From: Cordylochernes scorpioides
Lineage: Eukaryota > Arthropoda > Arachnida > Pseudoscorpiones > Chernetidae
Assembly: GCA_030710605.1 (NCBI GenBank)
Contig: CP092879.1
Location: forward strand, 26,554,032 to 26,618,031
Reading direction: 5' to 3'
DNA: 64,000 nt
Part shown: one piece after another, positions 55,521 to 64,000 of the stretch
How the letters are laid out: the number at the start of each line of letters is the position of its first letter
Numbering within the stretch: position 1 is the stretch's first letter
Notes under the pieces: model-generated
What the model saw: the letters and a program-made list of their open reading frames with translations, nothing else
Databases searched by the model: none
What the model was told of the DNA's origin: nothing
Program-made: the position numbers and the translations under genes

Positions 55521-55619
55521 AAATAATACGAGTACAAAAATAAAGCCAACTAAACATCCAAAAAAAAAAAGCACCATAAAGAGAATTTCTCCAGAAGAAG
55601 AATACTCGTTAAGCCAACA

Positions 55620-55866
55620 ATGGGTGGGAGCCCATCCCGCCCCCGACCTGCTGAACGATGACATCAGCTCTTCGCCTCCTCATGCCCTTGGCTGGGTGGA
55701 AGTGGAACACCCTCCCACCCCGCGCTGTCACAGCTTTCAACACACCGACAGGACGGTATCGCACCCGCCTTTCTGCCCTTCGTCGGTAACTACATACCTT
55801 TACATGATGTCAATTCACATTAAAATGAGCCTGTTATTAAGGGTCATCAGTAAGGTTAGCGGGATG
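55620..55866. other. GC-rich segment, unclassified
   Basis: A balanced-composition stretch with no repeat partner and no motif in its translations. It could be an unknown repeat. Confidence 0.3.
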
Positions 55867-56167
55867 TCGGTAGAAGGATAGTCTAAACCGTTGGTTTTTC
55901 GACCGCTACGACCCAGGTTCAATTCCCGCATTGGGCGCTTTTCTCTTATTTAGAAAAATGCTCCAATGGCCCCGATTCTTGCAAATATCCAATCCTACCA
56001 ACGAGTAAAAGTAACCAAAAGGGACTCTGGCACATTTGTGTGTAAAGTCGAACTGCTTTTCACATGTGTAGACATGTGATGCACTTACAGTAAAAGCAGT
56101 CGCCTACCTCCACCCACCATGAATATCATGGCCTGTACCACGTGTACTAGGGATAAGCAAAAAAAGG
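55867..56167 (+). mobile_element. tRNA-derived SINE, family 2, forward copy with A-rich tail
   Basis: It begins TCGGTAGAAGGATAGTCTAA, has a B-box-like GGTTCAATTCCCGC at about 55917, and a body with GGGACTCTGGCACATTTGTG. It ends in GGGATAAGCAAAAAAAGG. This is the best intact copy of the family (301 bp). Confidence 0.82.
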
Positions 56168-56449
56168 TAAGATTATAAACAGATATTATTGTAAAATAAA
56201 CGTTCTTCCCTCTCTCTGACTTATAATATAATAAAATAAATAAAGCCTAAAGAGCTAAGTTTCTTTTCTTCGAAGGCTATTGATAATTCCTTCAAAAAAA
56301 GAAATGGGCTGATCACCATGTGAATGTTATACAAGAAATGCTATTATTTTATCTTGACAATCCTTTCTTCATGTGTAGCATAAACTACAATAATATATAA
56401 TAAAATAAATAAAGCTTCCAAGGCTGTTTTTTTTTTTTTTTTTGCAAAC

Positions 56450-56640
56450 CTTTTATTATCAAGCTTTCGGACTTGTCAGTCCTTCAACAGGAGTATCACG
56501 TTAACAAATTAATGATAAATACTATTTTTATACAATTATTATTTACATATTTTAAATACTTATTTGTTAACGTTATACTCCTGTTGAAGGACTGACAAGT
56601 CCGAAAACTTGAAAATAAAAAGTTTTCACAAGAAACTTAG
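56450..56640. repeat. Inverted pair of hairpin-GAAA termini
   Basis: The left arm (56455-56525) and right arm (56565-56640) are inverted copies with TACTCCTGTTGAAGGACTGA, CAAGTCCGAAA and CTTG. The spacer is about 40 bp. Surrounding TTTATTATATATTATTGTAG also recurs inverted at 56385 and 56660, extending the palindrome outward. Confidence 0.85.
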
Positions 56641-56971
56641 CCCTGTAAACTCTATTTATTTTATTATATATTATTGTAGTTTATTCTACAAATGAAGAAA
56701 AGATAGTTAAGATGAGAGAATTGCCTTTCTTGCATAACACTCGCACGGTGATCAGCACATTCCTTTCTTGAAGGAATTCTCAATAGCTCTCGATTCTTGC
56801 TCAAATTCACTAGTAGGCGTAAATAAACAAACTGAGCTCTTACTCTATCGAGCAACTAAAGGCAATACATAGTTAAATAAACACCCGAGTAAAATAACCA
56901 TCCTTAGAAATCCACAAGGTATATATCAATAAAGGCATCCATTTCGAAATTTTTAACCAACTATAACTGAT

Positions 56972-57200
56972 TTCTATAGAAAAATTATCAAAGAGGTGGA
57001 AGCTTCATTATGTAAAATCATCCAACAAGTGGAAGCTTCATCATGTAAAATCATTGAACAATTAGAAACATTGTCATGTGAAATAATAAAACACTTATAA
57101 GCAACACAATTGTGAAATCTTTTTTAAAAAATGGAAGCATCATAATGCAAAATGATCAAACAATTGTAAACATCGCCCTGTAAAATTGCCAAATAGGTAA
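56972..57200 (+). repeat. Degenerate 33-bp tandem array
   Basis: Seven or so units have the theme AAAATCATCCAACAAGTGGA plus AGCTTCATCATGT. The first three and a half units are open as an 11-residue repeat (KII.QVEASSC) before a TAA at about 57100. Later units carry indels. Confidence 0.7.
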
Positions 57201-58100
57201 AAGCCATTCATCACGTTGCCTAGTCCATTAAGTCAATATTAAGTACCAATAACTAAGTCAATATAGAATATATTTATGAACCTAACCGAGTAAAAAAATA
57301 ACTCCATGTAAAAATTACCAAATAAATGTCAAACAAGATCATCAAGTACTCGTAACAGCATCCTAACGTTTCCAAATCACTTGTAAACTGAGAGCACCAA
57401 CTTGTACAACATCACCCGAACACCAGTAAAATCCTCGCTATTTGTGTGAAACGCCTACCAAAATACATGAGCCAAAACATCAACAAATCTCTCTGCACAA
57501 ACAGCCGAGAGGGAAGGTGTTTTCAATGTTCCAATTGTTGTGCCCCAGAGAAACAATAAAACAATGACAGAGATATTGTAATTGCAGACAAAGCACTGCA
57601 AGCACAATGGTTAGAGATTCGGCCCCGTTTCCATACACTACATATGTATATATAATTGTTGTATCAGAGGTTTTTTTTTTACACTTATTCAACCCAAGAA
57701 ACGCATAATAGGGTGCCATGATAATCATAGAAGATAAATAAAATTGCTGGCACTCTCTCTGTATCACACACCTTTATGCTAGATTATTTTGGGGGGGGGG
57801 GGGGGAGGAGTGTACTAAGCTTGCATGGGTGTTTTCATAATGAGAATATTCTAGAATTAGAAATTTACAATTACAGCTATACCCCTTGGTGTTAAGTGAA
57901 ATGTGAGACCGAATAATATTGCTTGATGCTAATTCACGCTAGCCCAAGTACAACCTTGCAGTTTTAGAAGGAATTTTAAAACACAAAATTAAATTTTCTT
58001 CAGGCACAGAATCTTATATTGATCAAGACATATAAATAACCTAGAACTGTACCATCTGCGTCTTCATTTAATTACTAAACTATTGACAACCGGCGATATC
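57201..58100. other. No recognised gene; G-run at 57790
   Basis: Sequence from 57200 to 57480 may be further decayed 33-bp units. A run of about 14 G residues interrupted once lies at 57790-57807. Confidence 0.4.
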
Positions 58101-58104
58101 AAAA

Positions 58105-58139
58105 TATGAAACTTCTTTACGTCTTGTCCATGAGTGTAA
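58105..58139. mobile_element. MITE terminus, CACTCATGGACA family
   Basis: ACTTCTTTACGTCTTGTCCA followed by TGAGTG matches only the right end of the family; the rest is lost. Confidence 0.5.
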
Positions 58140-58523
58140 ATACCAAACCTACCTACCATAGTGCCTGGTACGTATGCTGTTACAAGGCAGCAGTTGAAGG
58201 GCTGTTGGCTAGAAGGTTGGACAGCTACAATTTTCACTGAGAATTAAAATATCGCTTTAAACAATACTGAATCATTTCGATCCTTTAATCTCCCCCCCAC
58301 ACACACACTTTAAAAACAAGAATTGGTATTGAATTTGTACATGTATATGTGTACATGTACATTTGTATATGTCTAACATTCTAGTTTAAAACAGAAAATA
58401 TTTATATAGCACGGTTGTTTTTCCAAGTAACGCACAAGTTTCTATACTAATAAATATTAATCCTCTCATTGCTCAATTTAAAAAGATCAAACATCCTACT
58501 GGAGATTTTTAAATATTTTTATT

Positions 58524-58735
58524 ACTTGAACTCAAGCTTTTGGGCCTATAAGCTTTTTTACGGGAGTAACATACTAAGTTACTAGCTGTAAGAATTTTTA
58601 ACTAACAGTTTTTGATAATATTAGAAATCGTTCTGCGAAAAAAAGGTTAGTGTTACTCCTACCGAAATTCTCATAAACCCGGAAGCTTGAAATCAAGTAA
58701 TAAAAACGTTTAAAGAAACTTATTCCTGAATGATC
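58524..58735. repeat. Inverted pair of hairpin-GAAA termini, degenerate
   Basis: The left arm has CAAGCTTTTGGGCCTATAAG with GGGAGTAAC. The right arm has GTTACTCCTACCGAAATTCT, CCCGGAAGCTTG and AAAGAAACTTATTCCTG. The GAAA core has decayed in both arms. Confidence 0.7.
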
Positions 58736-59028
58736 ATCGATTTTTTAATTGAGTACACAGGGGGTTAATATCTTTTAGTATAGAAAAACTTGTTTCACTT
58801 TAAAAACACCCGTACTAAACAGTTTCTAATTTGAACTAGCATGTTGAAAATATGCAAATGCAATTCCAATTCTGGGGTGTGGGGGATGATTAAAGAATCG
58901 GAACAATTCAATAATTATCAGAGCGATAATTTTTTTCAGTAATTTATAGTTGTCTAACTTTAGAGCCAACAAGCTCTTCAAATGAATTTATCCCGGGAAT
59001 GATATCTTCGATATTTATTTAAGTTTCT

Positions 59029-59202
59029 ATACTGTCCTTACTGACGATGGAGAAATATCGGGATGGCCTGGCTGATCAGTATAAAACCCTCTTAGCGGTT
59101 TCGCCATTTTTCTCCCATTAAATGTGATGAAACTGTTCGGAGGGTTCATCACTGATGAGATATACCTTCCCAATATTTTTAATTGCAGAAAGAACAGTAG
59201 TA
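59029..59202. mobile_element. ACTGTCCTTACT MITE, longest copy
   Basis: Inverted arms start ACTGTCCTTACTGACGATGG and, at the right, GCAGAAAGAACAGT. Inner blocks (CGGTTTCGCCATTTT; TTCATCACTGATGAGAT) are inverted versions of each other. No ORF of note. Confidence 0.7.
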
Positions 59203-59433
59203 AGTTGCATATGGGCAAGGTAAAAAGAAGAATTACACTCATCGGATTTTAAACTTATGCACAGCTCACATAAATTTAATAATAGTTTAGATTCAGAGAT
59301 GTGTTACTGTATACTGAGTGAATAATAAAGATGAAATTGTTTTACTATCGAGAGCTCTGTACAAGAGACAAATTCCCTATCTTGTGAAACAGCAAGACCT
59401 CTACAAGTATGGAAAGGTACAGTAACTACCAAA

Positions 59434-59649
59434 TCCAGGCCATGGACAGAAGTAAAGGAGGTGGAAAGTCTTTAATGTCGACAGTCGTTTTTTTTTCTTT
59501 AGGAGATAGAGGCAATTTTGTTCACACTTAGTTATCTCGTGTGTCGTCAATAAAGGTCACTATGTATTAAATATCTTTCAGAGTTATTGTCCGACTCCCG
59601 ATATACATGCTAAAAGGTACAACTTTCTCGTGTTTTGTCCATGAGTGTA
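59434..59649. mobile_element. MITE, CACTCATGGACA family, copy 3
   Basis: It aligns in reverse with 8453-8666, including GGTGGAAAGTCTTTAATGTC and TTTGTCCATGAGTG at the right end. The left end is diverged. Confidence 0.75.
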
Positions 59650-60325
59650 GTTTATAAAATGATAATCATATTTAAATTATATATAGAATTATTTTTTGCG
59701 AATTAAATTATCATCCCCAACACAGACAAGAATTTACTTTTATATTCTAATTCACAAATTAGTTCTGGAGACCTTACTTTTCACTAGTTTTGTCTCGCTT
59801 TCAACTCAAATGGAAAACACCATTTATCAGGTTGCCTTTTATAAATGAGTTGTAAATTATTTACTTCATCTTTTCTTTTTTTTTTTTCGCCGATATTTTG
59901 GAAGTTTTAAAAAAGGTTAGAAAAAAATAATTATCTCTCATAAATTCAAGTTAACTTAAAGTTACAACATAATGCTTAGATCAAAATGTAGTATCTCTCT
60001 CTTAAACTTGAAAATATTTACTTAAATACCTAAATAACGTGTGTTCAATTATATTTTAACCAGATAGTTAGAATAAGTACCTCATGTTGATAGAGTTCAC
60101 CAAATTAGAATAAAATTAAAATATTTATTTGACATATTATTCACATAGATTTCTTTCTCCCACAAATTTAACATCGAGTATAGCCCAATTTGATGAAAGT
60201 CTTTGTTTGCTTGAACTTTGATTTGTGTCCTTATATCGTAACAAAGGTGACTCAGCGATTATGATAATTATATAAGAAATGAAAGCATTAAAGCATGATT
60301 TTGTTTCCCTTAGACATAAAGCAAA
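59650..60325. other. AT-rich DNA, nothing recognised
   Basis: No supported feature. Confidence 0.5.
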
Positions 60326-60327
60326 CT

Positions 60328-60430
60328 TTCACTGTTCTTACAGCGATGACAATATTATATTAAGAGGGCTTTGGCTCATCAGCGGTGAACCCTTCCAGCG
60401 GTTTCGTCAATTTAATGGCCCAGTTAGAGT
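60328..60430. mobile_element. ACTGTCCTTACT MITE, left half
   Basis: ACTGTTCTTACAGCGATGAC, GGCTCATCAGCGGTGAACCC and CCAGCGGTTTCGTCAATTTA correspond to the left arm; the right arm is missing. Confidence 0.65.
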
Positions 60431-60949
60431 GCAAACAATCTCAAACATTCAAAATGACTATAATTTATTTGTATATTTTCTTGAGGAATATAGTGAAATT
60501 AACAGAAACTATACCTCCTTGCGGCCCCCGGCAGGTTACACTGAAGGGTGTAATCTCAGAAATGGTATTCATTAAAGCTTTGAACATAAACCTTTAGGAC
60601 ACACAGTATAGAATTACAATAAAAATATATTATAAACCGAACACATAGTGCCATCTGTATTTTGGGGATGGAATTATTCAGCGCCATTTCTTTCAATCAT
60701 ATAGAGGACGAATTTCCACAATTAGTAAATTATATTTTTTTTTCTTCGCGATATAAATCACAATTTGATGAAACTCATTCCTAGTTGAGAAATTGAAGAG
60801 AGATGTCCAGCCCAACAAGCCTATCTCAAGCAATCCACACAATTTAGAATACATTCTTACTAATCATGTGGTGAAATCCGTGATATGTTACTTAATGCTT
60901 ATGCAATAGATGTGAATCTCCTGTATATGAATTAAATAAGGCAACAACT

Positions 60950-61015
60950 TTCTGGAGATAGGTGAGATTGCAATAAAAATTAAAAGAAACTCATCTCCCG
61001 AAACACGCATCTGTT
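60950..61015 (+). repeat. Partial hairpin-GAAA family end
   Basis: AAAATTAAAAGAAACTCATC followed by TCCCGAAAC matches the downstream block of the family; the hairpin itself is absent. Confidence 0.45.
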
Positions 61016-61249
61016 GCTTCATTTGAATAAACTTTATGAATATATGAAATTTCTTTTGGTTGTCATTTTTCGATCATGATAGTATTGTCCGATGTTATAT
61101 TCAGAAAAGGTGAACTGAAATTATAAAGATTTGGGAATATTTATCATTGTCGAAATTTCTAAGATGGTTCACCTTCTAATCAAAGCGCGATTATCCGGCC
61201 TAAGAAGAACTGTATAAACAATGTAGAGAATGAATGAAGTCATAAACCT

Positions 61250-61650
61250 ACTTGTGTAGTCTAACGACAACAAGTTCTAAGATACAACGTGCCACAGATG
61301 GTGATGCGAGATACGGCGATGCCAACTTGTCCCGGCAATTTGAGAAGGCTAGATACCATCTCCGCGGCGAAGGAGGACACACTCTCCCACACAATAGAGA
61401 ATCTCAATTCAATTGTTCCACCACCACAGCGGCGGCTATGTCGGCACCCAACTTTCCCAACTCCCCAAATATAGCGCTAGCTCATCATCTCTGGTTCAGC
61501 CGGACAAAGATGGCCTGTCCTTCTGGAGACAGTAGGGGGGTTTAAGGCCTGTTGTCAACTGCCAAGTTGCTGTTGGGGACTCTTTAGAAAACTTCCTACA
61601 CAGTTTCGGTTGTTGTTGTTGTTGTCGTGTTCAAATATTCATTGGAAAAT
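61250..61650. other. GC-rich unclassified element ending in a GTT tail
   Basis: About 300 bp of balanced composition (61250-61560) lead to a GGTTGTTGTTGTTGTTGTCG block (61612-61631). That block matches the plus-strand start of the LINE end at 46027. Frames on the plus strand are open for 61-97 codons but share no motif I recognise. A LINE-related or gag-like fragment is possible. Confidence 0.4.
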
Positions 61651-61659
61651 AGGTGCCGT

Positions 61660-62170
61660 TGCCACGTTAGTCGTCTTAGACCAGGATTTGGTCGAATATT
61701 CCAAGGGTCTAGGGGGGACCGCAGGGAGGTACAGTTTCTGTTAACTTCACTATATTCCTCAAGGAACTACGCAATTAAATTATGGTCATTCTGAATGTTT
61801 GATATTGTTTTCACTCTAACTAGGCCACAAGTGTCCTATAGACTCAGAGCGGGTAGAGGTGGGATTGCTTCCACTATGAAAGAGCTTTCTTGTGTGTGTG
61901 TGCGTATTTGTGTGTATATCACTAGATGCGACTTCTGATCTGGAGATTCTATAAACATGTAACAAAAGGCAATGAAGGTAGGTATGGGATCGCGACTGTA
62001 GGTGCTTCAAATGGATGGATTAATTATTCCAGAATTGACTAAATACCCTTTCTTTTATTCAGACAGATGACGCAAGCCATCATAAACTTTTAGTTACACG
62101 ATCAGGAGATGTCTTATTCTTAATTTAATTACCTGATCGCAATAAAATTTCACTTTTTTACTATTCTTCA
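61660..62170. other. No recognised gene
   Basis: A GC-richer stretch at 61660-61730 and a GT-rich simple repeat at about 61888-61915 are present. Confidence 0.4.
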
Positions 62171-62184
62171 CACATACATATATA

Positions 62185-62665
62185 TATAAAATAAAAGGAT
62201 TGAAAACGGCGAATGTTTCGCGAAACATTCGTGCTTTTAAATCCTTTTATTTTATATGTATAGATGGCGCGTTATTGCTTTGTGTTAATTTATTCCTAAC
62301 TGGCCTTGTCTTTATAGTTTGCTGAAGAGCATTACTCGAAGCAAATATTTGAATGTAATTCTACTGTCCTATAAGCTTATGTCCATAGTTTACTTGAAAA
62401 CCCTTTCTAAGATTTCATCCTTCAGTGTAGCATATAAAAGCAGAATGATCCAATACAGTATTAGAGCTCTGAGAAGCGGTCTGGTGGATTAAATTGGCGA
62501 AACCGCTGGGAGGGTTCACCACTGATGAGCCAAGCCCTCCCAATATATTTTTTCATCGCAGTAAGGACAGTAGAAGTTCGTTTTATGTATAAAAGAAACA
62601 TTCGCGCTTTTAATCCTTTTATTTTATATGTATAGATGGCGCGTTATTGCTTTGTGTTACTATAT
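62185..62665. repeat. Direct repeats around an ACTGTCCTTACT half-element
   Basis: CTTTTATTTTATATGTATAG and ATGGCGCGTTATTGCTTTGT, preceded by GAAACATTCG(T/C)GCTTTTAA, occur at about 62223-62292 and 62587-62658. Between them lies the right half of the ACTGTCCTTACT MITE (62489-62578). A small inverted GAATGTTTCGCGAAACATTC sits at 62211-62230. Confidence 0.7.
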
Positions 62666-62792
62666 ATATATATACATATCCATTTATATACAATGTCTCT
62701 TGTTGAGCAGCAGGGTAATTCGGTTCTTCTGAACTCGAAATAAACAATATTTTAGTTTTATATATCAATGATATTTTCTATAATTTCTCGAT

Positions 62793-62919
62793 ATGTCAAA
62801 CGTTTTTCCTTTATGGTTCTATCTTTGCTAAAAGAAAACTAGAAACAATACCGAATACCCAACCATTTCCAGATAGAATTATAGAGAGTTCAAAATAAAT
62901 TGCAAAAAACGTTTGACAC
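62793..62919. repeat. Short foldback element
   Basis: TGTCAAACGTTTTT and AAAAAACGTTTGACA form inverted ends 127 bp apart. No ORF. Confidence 0.55.
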
Positions 62920-63224
62920 AGAGATTGAAAAATGAATTGAATTATTAATATACTAAATACCCTTTCTGCTCTATCAATTATATCAAAGTGACACTAATCA
63001 ATATTTGATTAGAAAGGAATATATTGAGATAGCGTTCACTATAGTTACAAACTCTTCTAGCAATTTTACCTACTCGATATTTTCTTTTTACAGTGAGCGA
63101 TAACCCAGAGTTTCTCGATATTTTTCTTCTTATTATTCAGGATTGAAAAAAATTTAATTAAAAAAAATGCTGAATTTGTTTTCACAATAATTGAATTAAT
63201 ATTTTTTAATCGGGTTATTGTTGT

Positions 63225-63390
63225 CCGCGTTTGCCATCGCCTCTCTTCTTCTCATATACTCCTTGTTGGCGCATGCGTAGTTTATTTCATTTCCATCGTT
63301 GCTGTGTGCGCGTACGAAGTAGTCCTATATATTTTATCATCTTCTTAGAGCCTTTTTAAAATATGATTATTATATTTTAAAGAAGATGTG
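63225..63390. promoter_or_regulatory. Possible promoter-like CpG patch
   Basis: GTTGGCGCATGCGTAG (63267-63282 region) resembles an NRF1 site. GTGCGCGTACG follows at about 63307, within otherwise AT-rich DNA. No exon is recognised downstream before the hAT insertion. Confidence 0.25.
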
Positions 63391-63477
63391 AGCGCGGAAA
63401 ATTCAAATAAGTTTGAAATTTCGATTAAGAGAATTCTAGAGTTTCCTGTCGCACGTAGACTGGCTATTGTTCTAGAA

Positions 63478-64000
63478 CAGGGGTCTCCAAACTACGGCCC
63501 GAGGGCCACAATCCGGCCCGCAGACAGATTTTGTCCGGCCCGCGGAGACATACTTGAAAACTCCTTTTAGAGAACAAATATTTTTTATAGCAAATAAAAT
63601 GTTTGTGATAAGTTGGATAAAGAAACACACAGAATGGTAATGAGTAAAGACATGTATAATTTATGCAGTAAATTTAACTTCAGCATATAATAACTAACAA
63701 ATTATTGAAATGAATCCAACTTACATTTTATACATTGTAAGTAATGAACAACACATACCTTATAACATGACATATGAAATGCTAATGAGATGTATGTAAT
63801 TGAGATTTTCCACCGACAATAGTTTGTAGTTGTGGACTAATTTTACTTGTACCAATTATTAAAAGAGATTTAAGATGCTCGTCAGTTAATTTAGATCTGT
63901 ATACATTTTTTGTGTACTTCATTTTGGAGAAGGTTTTCTCACACAAATAAGTAGTACCAAAAACGGAAAACAGCCCACGAGCAAATTTATGCAAATTATC
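63478..64000 (-). mobile_element. hAT transposon, right part, running off the window
   Basis: The terminus CAGGGGTCTCCAAACTACGG starts at 63478, next to the 8-mer TTCTAGAA, a candidate target duplication. The following CCGGCCCG blocks are typical of this hAT group. The 3' end of its transposase gene lies at 63782-64000. The left end of the transposon is outside the window, so the target duplication cannot be confirmed. Confidence 0.8.
63782..64000 (-). CDS. hAT transposase C-terminus (dimerisation domain), partial
   Basis: The reverse frame enters from beyond 64000 and stops at 63782. It includes GTTYLCEKTFSKMKYTKNVY and SKLTDEHLKSLL, the hATC dimerisation motif of the group that also gave rise to GTF2IRD2/EPM2AIP1-type proteins. 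No lesion is seen in the ~70 residues present. The catalytic DDE part and the zinc-finger N-terminus would lie to the right of the window. Confidence 0.85.
   Translation of the reverse strand, partial: DNLHKFARGLFSVFGTTYLCEKTFSKMKYTKNVYRSKLTDEHLKSLLIIGTSKISPQLQTIVGGKSQLHTSH

Noticed and set aside
62489..62578. CTGATGAGCC and GGCGAAACC in the ACTGTCCTTACT MITE as a hammerhead ribozyme
   Set aside because: The order on the strand is GAAA before CTGATGA and no GAAA follows to close stem II. The few bases between U and CTGATGA (CACCA) cannot form stem I.

Overview
The window looks like AT-rich intergenic and intronic DNA from an arthropod nuclear genome. A chelicerate, most likely a spider, is my best guess. 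There are no bacterial-style operons. Coding potential is almost entirely transposon-derived: three mariner lineages, a DD41D rosa-like element, three Tc1-like elements, Helitrons, hAT pieces, a Penelope-like element, a Ty3/gypsy fragment, and non-LTR retrotransposons whose C-terminal cysteine motifs resemble those I associate with spider genomes. The taxonomic call is inference; no single-copy marker gene was recognised.

Layout. 1-1800: GC-rich edge, then a 48-bp minisatellite. 1850-3190: a Helitron ending in CTAG, with internal tandem repeats. 3200-9700: AT-rich DNA with MITEs, a SINE and a Tc1 relic. 11.3-12.0 kb: gypsy reverse transcriptase fragment. 13.38-13.60 kb: a CpG-containing promoter (CCAAT, E2F, NRF1 and RFX X-box motifs) and a 24-codon first exon with a perfect splice donor, the best host-gene candidate. 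14.8-15.3 kb: short Helitron and a hammerhead-like relic. 17.2-18.5 kb: mariner. 20.2-21.3 kb: a 65/131/262-bp higher-order minisatellite. 23.3-24.6 kb: mauritiana-type mariner. 26.2-28.7 kb: Penelope-like element with tandem and inverted ends. 33.4-33.7 and 38.5 kb: Helitron ends. 35.5-36.8 kb: rosa-like element with 203-bp inverted repeats. 38.5-39.3 kb: 5'-truncated LINE with a 14-bp target duplication. 40.0-42.4 kb: a minisatellite split by a mariner and a foldback element. 43.63-43.83 kb: an exon-like ORF with a 3' splice site. 44.16-44.34 kb: a nearly perfect palindrome. 46-50.3 kb: LINE ends, a Tc1 with ~560-bp inverted arms, and a LINE nested in a SINE. 50.7-52.0 kb: Tc1 pseudogene. 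52.7-54.2 kb: a GC-rich intact gag-like ORF without a partner ORF2. 55-63 kb: SINE, MITEs and palindromes. 63.48 kb to the end: terminus and 3' coding end of a hAT transposon.

How the parts relate. The promoter/first exon at 13.5 kb and the exon-like terminal ORF at 43.6 kb are on the same strand and phase-compatible. One testable reading is a small RFX-regulated host gene whose roughly 30-kb intron has filled with transposons. The rest is a layered record of insertions: several target-site duplications and nested insertions give relative ages. A recurring hairpin-plus-GAAA motif, probably from the termini of Penelope-like elements, appears at about nine loci, often as head-to-head palindromes.
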